Source of the DNA: Desulfotignum sp. | GTDB taxonomy: Bacteria; Desulfobacterota; Desulfobacteria; Desulfobacterales; Desulfobacteraceae | Direction: 5' to 3' | Assembly (NCBI GenBank): GCA_011390695.1 | Contig: JAABRW010000013.1 | Span: 1 to 7,183, forward strand | Length of the DNA: 7,183 nt | In this document: one piece after another, positions 1 to 6,189 of the stretch | Layout: each line of letters starts with the position of its first letter | Position numbering within the stretch: position 1 is the first letter of the stretch | The notes under the pieces: model-generated | The model's database searches: none | Seen by the model: only the letters and a program-made list of their open reading frames with translations | What the model was told of the DNA's origin: nothing | Made by a program: the position numbers and the translations under genes

Positions 1-96
1 GGAGTCCACGGCAATCACCAGGTCTGATTTGGCCAGGGCCAGGCCGGGCATCGCCAGCATGGCGGCGAGAATGAGTGTGACAAGTTTGTGTTTCAT
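1..96 (-). CDS. Substrate-binding protein of peptide-type ABC transporter (N-terminus only)
   Basis: Only the first 32 codons are present; the gene runs off the left edge. The translation starts MKHKLVTLILAAMLAMPGLA and continues LAKSDLVIAVDS. This is a clear Sec signal peptide: a basic n-region, a hydrophobic core, and probable signal peptidase I cleavage after Ala-Leu-Ala. The mature N-terminus (SDLVIAVDS) resembles the first beta strand of family 5 (DppA/OppA-type) periplasmic binding proteins. The ATG overlaps the stop of the upstream dppF-like gene in an ATGA, and AAGGAG lies upstream within that gene's last codons, so translation is probably coupled. The protein should be periplasmic and deliver a solute, probably a peptide, to permeases encoded beyond the left edge. 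The family call rests on context plus about ten mature residues; the substrate is not known. Confidence 0.8.
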   Translation of the reverse strand, partial: MKHKLVTLILAAMLAMPGLALAKSDLVIAVDS

Positions 97-1130
97 GGGT
101 TGTCTCCTTTGGTTGGGGTTGACACATGGTTTGGGGTTGCATGACTATGGTCGGCATATTTATTGTTATACAGGTGACAGGCAGCGGTGTGGCGGTCATT
201 GAACCGCTGCATGGCCGGTTCCTGTTTGTCGCAGATATCCATGCGGTCCGGGCACCGGGTGTGAAACCGGCACCCGCCGGGCGGGTTGATGGGGGTGGGC
301 ACATCCCCTTTTAAAATGATCCGCCTGGTGCGGTGTGCAGGATCCGGCACGGGAATGGCGGACATCAGGGTCCGGGTATAAGGGTGTTTCGGATCTTTGT
401 ACAACGAGGCGTAATCAGCTGCTTCAACAATTTTGCCCAGGTACATCACAATGATGCGGTCGCAGATGTATTCCACCACGGCCAGGTCATGGGAGATGAT
501 GATCAAAGACAGGTTGAAATCGCGTTTCAGGCGTTTGAGCAGGTTGATGATCTGGGCCTGGATGGAGACATCCAGGGCAGATACCGGTTCATCTCCGATG
601 ATCAGGGTGGGATCCAGTGCCAGGGCCCTGGCAATGCCGATGCGCTGGCGCTGTCCCCCGGAAAACTCATGGGGATACAGATCTGCCTGGCCAGGGGAAA
701 GCCCTACCGTGTCTAGAAGAAAATCGATGCGCTCTTTTCGCTGCCGGCCGGTGAACATATCATGGACATCCATGGGATCCGACAGGATCTGGCGCACCGT
801 CATTCTGGGGTTCAAAGATGAATAAGGATCCTGGAATATCAGCTGCATCTCCCTGCGCAGGGCCCGGAGGCCGGAGCGGTTCATGGCGGCCATGTCCGTG
901 CCTTTCCACTGCACGGTCCCGGAAGTGATGGGGGTGAGCTGGACCATGGCCATACCGGCCGTGGTTTTGCCGCAGCCTGATTCTCCCACGATCCCGACGG
1001 TTTCTCCGGGCATGATGTCAAAACTGATGCCGTCCACCGCATATACATATCCCACGGTCCTGGCCAGGATGCCTTTTTTTATGGGAAAATGCACTTTCAG
1101 GTCTGTGACGGCAGCCAGGGGGGTTTTCAT
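93..1130 (-). CDS. dppF: Dipeptide/oligopeptide ABC transporter ATP-binding protein, DppF/OppF type
   Basis: This is a cytoplasmic ATPase of 345 residues, normal for OppF/DppF proteins, which pairs with a DppD-type subunit to power peptide import. Visible motifs are Walker A GESGCGKT (49-56), Q-loop Q100 in FQDPYSSLNP, signature FSGGQ (156-160), Walker B LIIGDEP ending at E181-P182, and H-loop H214 in SHD. The C-terminal oligo_HPY region carries C287, C293, C300 and C318 (C-X5-C-X6-C-X17-C). Such a motif is associated with an iron-sulfur cluster in related peptide transporter ATPases. A frame extension adds ten residues from position 1160, but the internal ATG at 1130 is preferred: it sits in an ATGA overlap with the dppD stop and aligns with family N-termini. 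The last 25 or so residues are a polar tail of no recognised function. The peptide substrate is inferred from family only; nickel or other solutes are possible. Confidence 0.93.
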   Translation of the reverse strand: MKTPLAAVTDLKVHFPIKKGILARTVGYVYAVDGISFDIMPGETVGIVGESGCGKTTAGMAMVQLTPITSGTVQWKGTDMAAMNRSGLRALRREMQLIFQDPYSSLNPRMTVRQILSDPMDVHDMFTGRQRKERIDFLLDTVGLSPGQADLYPHEFSGGQRQRIGIARALALDPTLIIGDEPVSALDVSIQAQIINLLKRLKRDFNLSLIIISHDLAVVEYICDRIIVMYLGKIVEAADYASLYKDPKHPYTRTLMSAIPVPDPAHRTRRIILKGDVPTPINPPGGCRFHTRCPDRMDICDKQEPAMQRFNDRHTAACHLYNNKYADHSHATPNHVSTPTKGDNP

Positions 1131-2134
1131 GGGGTTGTGCCTTTCGTGTGCAGCCAGCACCTGACCTGATGCCCGCCGTTCATTTCTGTCAGTTCAGGAA
1201 GATGGGTACTGCATTTGTCCATGACCCGGGGGCACCGGTTGCTGAAACGGCACCCGGCAGGCAGGTCGTAGAGGCTGGGAATCATACCCTTTATTTCCGT
1301 CAGGTCTTCATCCATTCCCAGGGTGCGGTGCCCCAGCACGGGAATGGAGGCCAGAAGGCCCCGGGTGTAAGGGTGAAGGGTGTGCTGGAACAGTTCTCTG
1401 GTGCCGGCCTGTTCCACCACCTGGCCGGCATACATCACCACCACCTGGTCTGCCATTTCCGCAATTACCCCCAAATCATGGGTGATGAGCTGGATGGCGG
1501 TGGAAAATTCATCCTTGAGCCGGTGCATCAGATCCAGGATCTGTGCCTGGACCGTTACATCCAGGGCTGTGGTGGGTTCGTCCGCAATCAGGATTTCCGG
1601 GTCGCAGGACATGGCCATGGCGATCATGGCCCGCTGGCGCATGCCCCCGGACAGCTGGTGGGGAAATTCATTGACCCGTTTGTGGGGGGAGGGGATCTGG
1701 ACCCGCTCCAGCATGTCAACGGCGGCTTCCAGGGCCTGCTTTTTGCTGTATCCCTTGTGGAGCCGGAACATTTCTGAAATCTGGTTGCCGATGGTGTACA
1801 CGGGATTCAGTGAAGTCATGGGTTCCTGGAAAATCATGGCAATGCCAGCGCCCCTGATTTTGCGCAGCTCCCTAATGTTCAGGTCCAGCAGGTTTTTCTG
1901 GTGAAACAGGATTTTTCCGCCCACCACCCGGCCCGGCGGACTGGGAACCAGCCCCATGACAGACAGGGCGGTAACGCTTTTGCCGCACCCGGACTCTCCC
2001 ACAATGCCGGTGACCTTTCCCGGGGTCAGGTCAAAGGAGACCCCGTCCACAGCCCTTGCCACCCCTTTTCGAGAAAAGAAATGGGTTTTCAGGTTGTCTA
2101 TGGAAAGAACGGGTTCCGAAGTGTTTTTGTCCAC
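1127..2134 (-). CDS. dppD: Dipeptide/oligopeptide ABC transporter ATP-binding protein, DppD/OppD type
   Basis: This 335-residue cytoplasmic ATPase is the first visible gene of the leftward peptide-uptake operon and the expected partner of the DppF-like subunit. It has Walker A GESGCGKS (46-53), Q-loop Q103 in IFQEPMTSLNP, signature LSGGM (161-165), Walker B ILIADEP (181-187, catalytic E186) and H219 in THD. The HPYTRGLL segment (254-261) marks the oligo_HPY C-terminal domain. C295, C301, C308 and C326 follow with exactly the spacing seen in the adjacent DppF-like protein. The start codon is GTG at 2134, with AGGGGA about six bases upstream as a modest Shine-Dalgarno site. The gene ends in an ATGA overlap with the next. 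Membrane permease genes are not in the window and would be expected to the left of position 1. The family assignment is firm; dipeptide versus oligopeptide or metal cannot be told from the ATPase. Confidence 0.93.
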   Translation of the reverse strand: MDKNTSEPVLSIDNLKTHFFSRKGVARAVDGVSFDLTPGKVTGIVGESGCGKSVTALSVMGLVPSPPGRVVGGKILFHQKNLLDLNIRELRKIRGAGIAMIFQEPMTSLNPVYTIGNQISEMFRLHKGYSKKQALEAAVDMLERVQIPSPHKRVNEFPHQLSGGMRQRAMIAMAMSCDPEILIADEPTTALDVTVQAQILDLMHRLKDEFSTAIQLITHDLGVIAEMADQVVVMYAGQVVEQAGTRELFQHTLHPYTRGLLASIPVLGHRTLGMDEDLTEIKGMIPSLYDLPAGCRFSNRCPRVMDKCSTHLPELTEMNGGHQVRCWLHTKGTTP

Positions 2135-2180
2135 GGCTGTCCCCTGCAGAAGGTTGGTATTAAAAAATGGTTAGCACACA

Positions 2181-2247
2181 TCCGGATAAAGGGTCAACAA
2201 AAAAATACAATATGGTTTAAAAAAAAATTAAACCATATCCGGACCCT
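2181..2247. repeat. Nested inverted repeat upstream of dppD
   Basis: A perfect 11-bp inverted repeat, ATATGGTTTAA (2210-2220) and TTAAACCATAT (2228-2238), encloses a run of seven A. Around it lie two further arm pairs: TCCGGAT (2181-2187) with ATCCGGA (2237-2243), and AGGGTC (2190-2195) with GACCCT (2242-2247). The outer pairs are mutually exclusive. On the minus strand the inner hairpin is followed by TGTATTTTTTTG, so it could be a weak, AT-rich intrinsic terminator for the HTH gene. It could equally be an operator or a leader structure controlling dppD, whose start lies about 50-75 bases further on. TTGACC (minus strand, 2197-2192) could serve as a -35 box, but no good -10 box follows. The symmetry is certain; the role is open. 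Confidence 0.7.
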
Positions 2248-2311
2248 GCTTTTTTCTTTGTCTGACCGCCATGTTTTTTACACCGCATTCGGGCATTTTA
2301 TGCAATGATAT

Positions 2312-3340
2312 TCAATGAAAAGTTAATTCGGGAATTTCCATGAGTTGTGACAGGGCCTGGTCAAATGCCGGGCCCATGCCATGGAAAGCAAACAGGGACC
2401 GGATATATTCATGAAACCCTTGGGGGCTGTTTATGTCATCGGTATGCCGGGCCGCTGTCCGGCATTTTTCCACCTCATGGAAAAACAGATCCGTGATGCC
2501 CGGCGCATTGGACAAAAATCCTTCAATGCTGAGCTGCTCCCATTCGTTGTGAAAATAGTGGCGCCGGTCCGAAGTAAAGCTGACCTTGGGGTTTTTTCCC
2601 TGGGCATCCTGGATCTGGAACTGAAAATAGGTACACCGCTTTACCACCCGGTGCAGATGCTGGTCCGGAAATTTCAGAAAAGCGGATACAGCATTGGCAA
2701 AATACCGGGCAAACAGGTCTGCCCTGCGGGGAGAGGCGGTCCGGGCTTCAACTCCGATGTTGTTTTTCAGGCTTTCCTCCAGGCATCCCTGGCAGATATA
2801 GGTTTCAAATCGGTGGCCTTTGCGGCAGTTTTCCAGAAACAGTTTTTTACGTTCCGCCACCACATCATGGGTAAAGGCCATGAAAAACCGGGCTGCCTGG
2901 TCATCGGATTCAATGGGAAACTCTTTCATCATGTACAGGTCCATGGGAATGAAAATCCCGCTGGGCCGCTCCTTGATGATGATTTTTGTGCCGCCTAAGG
3001 CTTCTAAAGCCGCCATGACCAGCTCAAAATAGATATAGTCAAAATGGGGGACAATCCGTCCTTCAAACCGGCGGTTCCGGTTGTTTTTTAAAATCTGGGG
3101 AATATCATGGTGGTTCAGGGGCTGGTAGTCATAATCCGCCAGCACCCCGTTGATCTCTGTAATTTGAAAATTCAGCGCCAGAAGCACCGATGCGATTTTG
3201 TCTTTGCCCGGATGGTTGATTTTGTGTTTGAGCAGTTTTGTGAGATAGGTGTTGGAGATTCCGGATATCTTACTGATCTGGTTGATATTCAGATCCCCTT
3301 TTTTGATGATGTTGACAAGGGTGTCAGGAAAACTGCGCAT
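2312..3340 (-). CDS. Putative HTH transcriptional regulator with uncharacterised C-terminal region
   Basis: This 342-residue protein has an N-terminal helix-turn-helix of the lambda-repressor/XRE sort at about residues 8-60: INQISKISGISNTYLTKLL contains the turn, and a paired helix follows. Residues 75-342 match no family I can name. They include a conserved-looking aromatic stretch (HFDYIYFEL, 100-108), a Cys/His group C172, H176, C183 and C186 that could bind a metal, and further C236 and C293. No membrane segment is seen, so it should be cytoplasmic. An upstream TTG at 3352 is in frame, but AAAGGA lies only two bases before it. The ATG at 3340 has the same site 13 bases upstream, so the ATG is preferred, though neither spacing is ideal. 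It lies between the peptide operon (same strand, downstream) and the divergent amino acid operon, which makes it a candidate regulator of either. Effector and targets are unknown. Confidence 0.8.
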   Translation of the reverse strand: MRSFPDTLVNIIKKGDLNINQISKISGISNTYLTKLLKHKINHPGKDKIASVLLALNFQITEINGVLADYDYQPLNHHDIPQILKNNRNRRFEGRIVPHFDYIYFELVMAALEALGGTKIIIKERPSGIFIPMDLYMMKEFPIESDDQAARFFMAFTHDVVAERKKLFLENCRKGHRFETYICQGCLEESLKNNIGVEARTASPRRADLFARYFANAVSAFLKFPDQHLHRVVKRCTYFQFQIQDAQGKNPKVSFTSDRRHYFHNEWEQLSIEGFLSNAPGITDLFFHEVEKCRTAARHTDDINSPQGFHEYIRSLFAFHGMGPAFDQALSQLMEIPELTFH

Positions 3341-3382
3341 GGTGTCAGACAAATCCTTTAAATAAGCGTTACATAAGGCGGA

Positions 3383-3394
3383 ACACTAAAGTGT
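3383..3394. promoter_or_regulatory. 12-bp palindrome at the regulator's predicted transcription start
   Basis: ACACT-AA-AGTGT is a perfect inverted repeat with a two-base spacer. It begins about nine bases downstream of the predicted -10 box of the HTH gene, so it would cover the start of transcription. That is a common place for an autorepressor operator. Binding by the HTH protein is only a suggestion, and a short AT-rich palindrome can occur by chance. Confidence 0.35.
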
Positions 3395-3402
3395 GTTTTT
3401 GT

Positions 3403-3431
3403 TTTGTAATAGAGTTTAATAAAAAGTGCAA
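3403..3431 (-). promoter_or_regulatory. Candidate sigma-70 promoter of the HTH regulator gene
   Basis: On the minus strand, TTGCAC (3431-3426) and TACAAA (3408-3403) are 17 bases apart and match the -35 and -10 consensus at three and four of six positions. The surrounding DNA is AT-rich. Transcription would start near 3396, giving a leader of about 55 bases before the ATG. It is a moderate match, seen by eye. Confidence 0.4.
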
Positions 3432-3620
3432 CAAAACACAAGGAAAGGTTCCATTGATTCCTGTTTCTTTTCAATTTGCCCGACAAAAAACGGGTTATGC
3501 CCAGGAAGATCAGCCGGATTACTGCCTGTTTCCGGACGGGCAATTAATAAGTGAATAAAGGTGGCAGATTCTGGTGGGGTATGGTATCTTTTCTTTTTGT
3601 TTTATGGTTGAGGAAAGGCA

Positions 3621-4391
3621 ATGAAACAGGGAAAAAATTTTGTAACCTCAGGAATATTTGTCGCCCTGGTTGCTCTGGCTGTGGTGGTGGGATACCGGAA
3701 TCTTTCCTATAACTGGCAGTGGTACCGGATTCTTTTTTATTTTTTTTCTATTGAAAACGGGCAATTTGTTCCAGGGGTCCTGCTCCAGGGCCTCTGGGTC
3801 ACCGTGAAGATATCTGCCATCAGTCTTTTGCTCTCTTTGGTCATCGGCATGTTTTCCGCCTTTGCCAGGTTGTCTCCTTTTATTTCACTGCGGGTTCTGG
3901 CCTGGTGCTATGTGGAAACGATCCGCAATACCCCGCTGCTGATTCAGATTTTTGTCATATATTTTGTGATATCTCCTGTTTTGGGCCTCTCGGCCTTTGT
4001 GTCAGCTGTCATCGCCCTGAGCCTGTTTGAAGGGGCGTATTCATCGGAAATCATCCGGTCGGGCATTGTAAATATTCCCAGGGGCCAGTTTGAGGCCGCC
4101 CAGAGTATCGGGCTGCCCACTTCAGTGATATATTTTAAAGTGGTTCTTCCCCAGATGCTGCGGCAGACCCTGCCCATGCTGGCCGGTCAGAGTGTATCTT
4201 TGATCAAGGATTCCGCTCTGGTCAGCACCATCTCCATTTATGACCTGACCATGCAGGGCCAGAAAATCGTCTCAGAAACATTTTTGACTTTTGAAATCTG
4301 GTTTGTTGTGGCATTATGTTACCTGTCAATTACCGTGACACTTTCTTTTATCATCCGAAGAGTTGAACACCGCATGAAATATGTCCATTAA
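3621..4391 (+). CDS. Polar amino acid ABC transporter permease (HisM/GlnP family), first copy
   Basis: This is an inner-membrane permease of 256 residues. A first membrane segment (about 8-26) is followed by an external stretch rich in aromatics (WQWY). The canonical core then starts at LLQGLWVTVKIS (54-65), a hallmark of the His/Glu/Gln/Arg permease family. Other family marks are VETIRNTPLL (98-107), the cytoplasmic EAA loop that contacts the ATPase (EAAQSIGLP from 158 to PQ at 178), IKDSALVS (195-202) and TFLTFEIW near the C-terminus. AGGAAAGG lies two bases before the ATG (3611-3618). It is the first gene of the operon and is divergent from the HTH gene. It should form a heterodimer with the permease encoded at 5204. 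No convincing promoter was found in the 3432-3620 stretch. The amino acid transported is not identifiable from sequence. Confidence 0.93.
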   Translation: MKQGKNFVTSGIFVALVALAVVVGYRNLSYNWQWYRILFYFFSIENGQFVPGVLLQGLWVTVKISAISLLLSLVIGMFSAFARLSPFISLRVLAWCYVETIRNTPLLIQIFVIYFVISPVLGLSAFVSAVIALSLFEGAYSSEIIRSGIVNIPRGQFEAAQSIGLPTSVIYFKVVLPQMLRQTLPMLAGQSVSLIKDSALVSTISIYDLTMQGQKIVSETFLTFEIWFVVALCYLSITVTLSFIIRRVEHRMKYVH

Positions 4392-4408
4392 ATATAATAA
4401 CATACAAA

Positions 4409-4415
4409 AAGGAGG
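4409..4415 (+). promoter_or_regulatory. Strong Shine-Dalgarno site that fixes the binding-protein start
   Basis: AAGGAGG sits four bases before the ATG at 4420. The reading frame is open back to another ATG at 4381, but that one overlaps the end of the upstream permease gene and would put a polar peptide ahead of the signal sequence. The 4420 start gives a standard signal peptide and is clearly preferred. Confidence 0.85.
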
Positions 4416-4419
4416 TTCC

Positions 4420-5238
4420 ATGAAAAAAATCGGATTTATTCTGCTGACATTTCTACTCATACCATATACTACCTGCCTGGCCGGAGAAATGGGCAGTCAA
4501 CTGGCAAAAGAGAGTATTATTGAAAAAATACAAAAAACCAAGGTGATCCGGGTGGGTATGTCCACCTTTGTGCCCTGGGCAATGAAGGATAAGCAGGGTA
4601 AACTCATCGGATTTGAAATCGATGTGGCAAGAAAACTGGCGGAAGATATGGGGGTTGCCGTGGAATTTGTTCCCACTGCCTGGTCAGGCATCATCCCTGC
4701 GCTGATGACCGGCAAGTTTGATGTGATCATCGGGGGAATGGGCATCACCCCGGAGCGGAACCTGAAAGTGAATTTCACCATGCCCTATGATTATTCGGGC
4801 ATGTCCATGGTTGCCCACCGGAAAAAAGCAGAAGGGTTTTCCACCCTGGCGGATTTTAATAAAAAAGAGGTTGATATTGCCGTGCGCATGGGTACCACAG
4901 CAGAACAGGCTGCCAGAAAGCATATGCCCAAGGCCAGTCTGCGGCTGTTTGAAAACGAAAGCCAGGCCCTGCAGGAACTTAACCTGGGCCGGGTCCATGC
5001 CGTGGTGTCATCCGCCCCCATGCCGGTCTTCCATGCCCTGAAATATCCGGATAAATTATTTGTCCCCCTTGAGGAGAATTTTACAAAGGAACCCATTGGG
5101 TTTGCCATCCAAAAGGGTGATTATGATGCCCTCAATTACTTCAATAACTGGATTATAAACGCCAAGGCCCAGGGTTTTTTACAGGAGAAAAAAGCATACT
5201 GGTTTGAATCCAGAAAATGGGAAGGCCTTGTTAAATAA
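4420..5238 (+). CDS. Periplasmic amino acid-binding protein (family 3, SBP_bac_3)
   Basis: The 272-residue product begins with a signal peptide (residues 1-21: MKK, then a hydrophobic core), probably cut after Cys-Leu-Ala. The Cys is not in a proper lipobox, so this looks like a soluble periplasmic protein. The mature part follows the family 3 pattern: VIRVGMSTFVPWA (42-54), GFEIDVARKLA (64-74), WSGIIPALMTGKFDVIIGG (88-106), TPERNLKVNFTMPY (110-123, with R113 as the expected carboxylate-binding Arg) and RMGTTAEQ (156-163). The hinge and second lobe follow. At the position where most relatives have an Asp that binds the ligand's alpha-amino group (usual pattern VVxD), this protein has VVSS (S197, S198). 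The ligand is therefore uncertain and may differ from a standard amino acid. The gene lies 28 bases after the first permease and overlaps the second. Confidence 0.92.
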   Translation: MKKIGFILLTFLLIPYTTCLAGEMGSQLAKESIIEKIQKTKVIRVGMSTFVPWAMKDKQGKLIGFEIDVARKLAEDMGVAVEFVPTAWSGIIPALMTGKFDVIIGGMGITPERNLKVNFTMPYDYSGMSMVAHRKKAEGFSTLADFNKKEVDIAVRMGTTAEQAARKHMPKASLRLFENESQALQELNLGRVHAVVSSAPMPVFHALKYPDKLFVPLEENFTKEPIGFAIQKGDYDALNYFNNWIINAKAQGFLQEKKAYWFESRKWEGLVK

Positions 5239-6112
5239 ACGGGTAAGGCCTTTTTCCCTGGTGGATCTGGCAGTGGTCATGGCAGTGGCTGCTGCTGTTG
5301 TTTATTTTTTTGTCCGTGCGGTCCGGGTTCTGGAATACCAGTGGGAATGGGAGGTCATTCCCGGTTATTTTCTGTTCAGGGACCCGGCCACGGGCCGGCT
5401 TCAGCCCAATATGCTTTTACAGGGCTTTGTGACCACCATAAAACTGAGTGTCTGGTCCATGGCGCTGGGGTTTGTTCTGGGAACCCTTTCCGGAATCATG
5501 AGTGCCAAAGGGGGATTTCTCAGCCGCTTTATCAGCCGGTTTTATGTGGAAACCGTCCGGAACATTCCCTCTCTGGTACTGGTGATCCTGTTTTATTATT
5601 TTGTTTCCAGCCAGTTTCTGGATGCCCTGGGCCTGGATACATGGCTGCGCAGCCAGCCAGATACCCTGCGGGGAATGGTGTCCTTTTTTGGTGCGGATTC
5701 CGGGCAGATAAATGCTTTTGTTTCAGCAGCAGTTGCCCTGGGTATCTATGAAGGGGCATATATTTCTGAAATCGTCAGAGGCGGCATCAACAGTATCCCG
5801 GCAGGCCAGTGGGAAGCAGCCGCATCCATCGGACTGCCCCGGTCCAAAACCTTCCGGCTGGTGGTGCTGCCCCAGGCATTCAGGCGGGCCGCATTTCCCA
5901 TGGCCGGCCAGTTCATATCCACCATCAAGGACTCCGCCATTGTTTCGGTGATCTCTGTCCAGGAACTCACCTTCCAGGGAATGGAACTTATGGCTGCCAC
6001 TTTTCTGACTTTTGAAATCTGGATCACCATCACCCTTCTGTATTTTGTCCTGACCTTTTCTCTGTCCCGGTCCATATCTTTTTTTGAAAAAAAGATGGCC
6101 ATCCGGCAGTAA
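5204..6112 (+). CDS. Polar amino acid ABC transporter permease (HisM/GlnP family), second copy
   Basis: Up to 302 residues, this membrane permease is homologous to the one at 3621 and is the expected partner in the translocation pore. Shared marks are the WEWE stretch after the first membrane segment, LLQGFVTTIKLS (71-82), VETVRNIPSL (115-124), the EAA loop from E204 to Q224, IKDSAIVS (241-248) and TFLTFEIW (266-273). Relative to the first copy it carries about 25-30 extra residues (roughly 138-168, DALGLDTWLRS and following) in a loop between membrane segments, likely extracytoplasmic. The start is uncertain. TTG at 5204 overlaps the binding-protein gene by 35 bases, with CAGGAG 16 bases away; TTG at 5228 has GGGAAGG only two bases away. 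Both keep the basic KRVR segment ahead of the first helix. No ATPase gene follows; the next gene is on the opposite strand. Confidence 0.9.
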   Translation: MNPENGKALLNKRVRPFSLVDLAVVMAVAAAVVYFFVRAVRVLEYQWEWEVIPGYFLFRDPATGRLQPNMLLQGFVTTIKLSVWSMALGFVLGTLSGIMSAKGGFLSRFISRFYVETVRNIPSLVLVILFYYFVSSQFLDALGLDTWLRSQPDTLRGMVSFFGADSGQINAFVSAAVALGIYEGAYISEIVRGGINSIPAGQWEAAASIGLPRSKTFRLVVLPQAFRRAAFPMAGQFISTIKDSAIVSVISVQELTFQGMELMAATFLTFEIWITITLLYFVLTFSLSRSISFFEKKMAIRQ

Positions 6113-6144
6113 TTCCCTCTGTCGGACACCTGATATCCGGGAAT
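6112..6144. terminator. Weak hairpin between convergent genes
   Basis: ATTCCC (6112-6117) pairs with GGGAAT (6139-6144), and GGA (6124-6126) with TCC (6136-6138) inside it, giving a bulged hairpin right after the permease stop codon. No proper U-tract follows on either strand. It may help end transcription between the two converging genes, but it is a poor intrinsic terminator. Confidence 0.25.
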
Positions 6145-6189
6145 CTCCTTTCAAGACATTTTGCCGTCTGTGGGCATCTGTTAAAATTT

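Noticed and set aside
1148..1777. 209-codon plus-strand reading frame opposite dppD, and similar long frames opposite other genes
   Set aside because: These are antisense to genes with intact ATPase or permease motifs, their products are low-complexity, and no ribosome binding sites support them.
3358..3543. 61-codon minus-strand reading frame in the gap between the regulator and the amino acid operon
   Set aside because: It begins at a TTG with no ribosome binding site, has no recognisable motif, and overlaps the candidate promoter and palindrome of the HTH gene.
3561..3576. GTGGCAG...TGGTG resembling a sigma-54 promoter before the amino acid operon
   Set aside because: The -12 GC element is missing, so the match is incomplete.
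4381..4419. Upstream ATG extending the amino acid-binding protein by 13 residues
   Set aside because: It overlaps the permease stop, has no ribosome binding site, and would bury the signal peptide; the 4420 ATG has AAGGAGG.
6076..6096. Perfect palindrome ATC-T7-G-A7-GAT near the end of the second permease gene
   Set aside because: It arises from Phe-Phe-Glu-Lys-Lys codons, has no loop for a real RNA hairpin, and lies inside coding sequence. It is probably coincidence.
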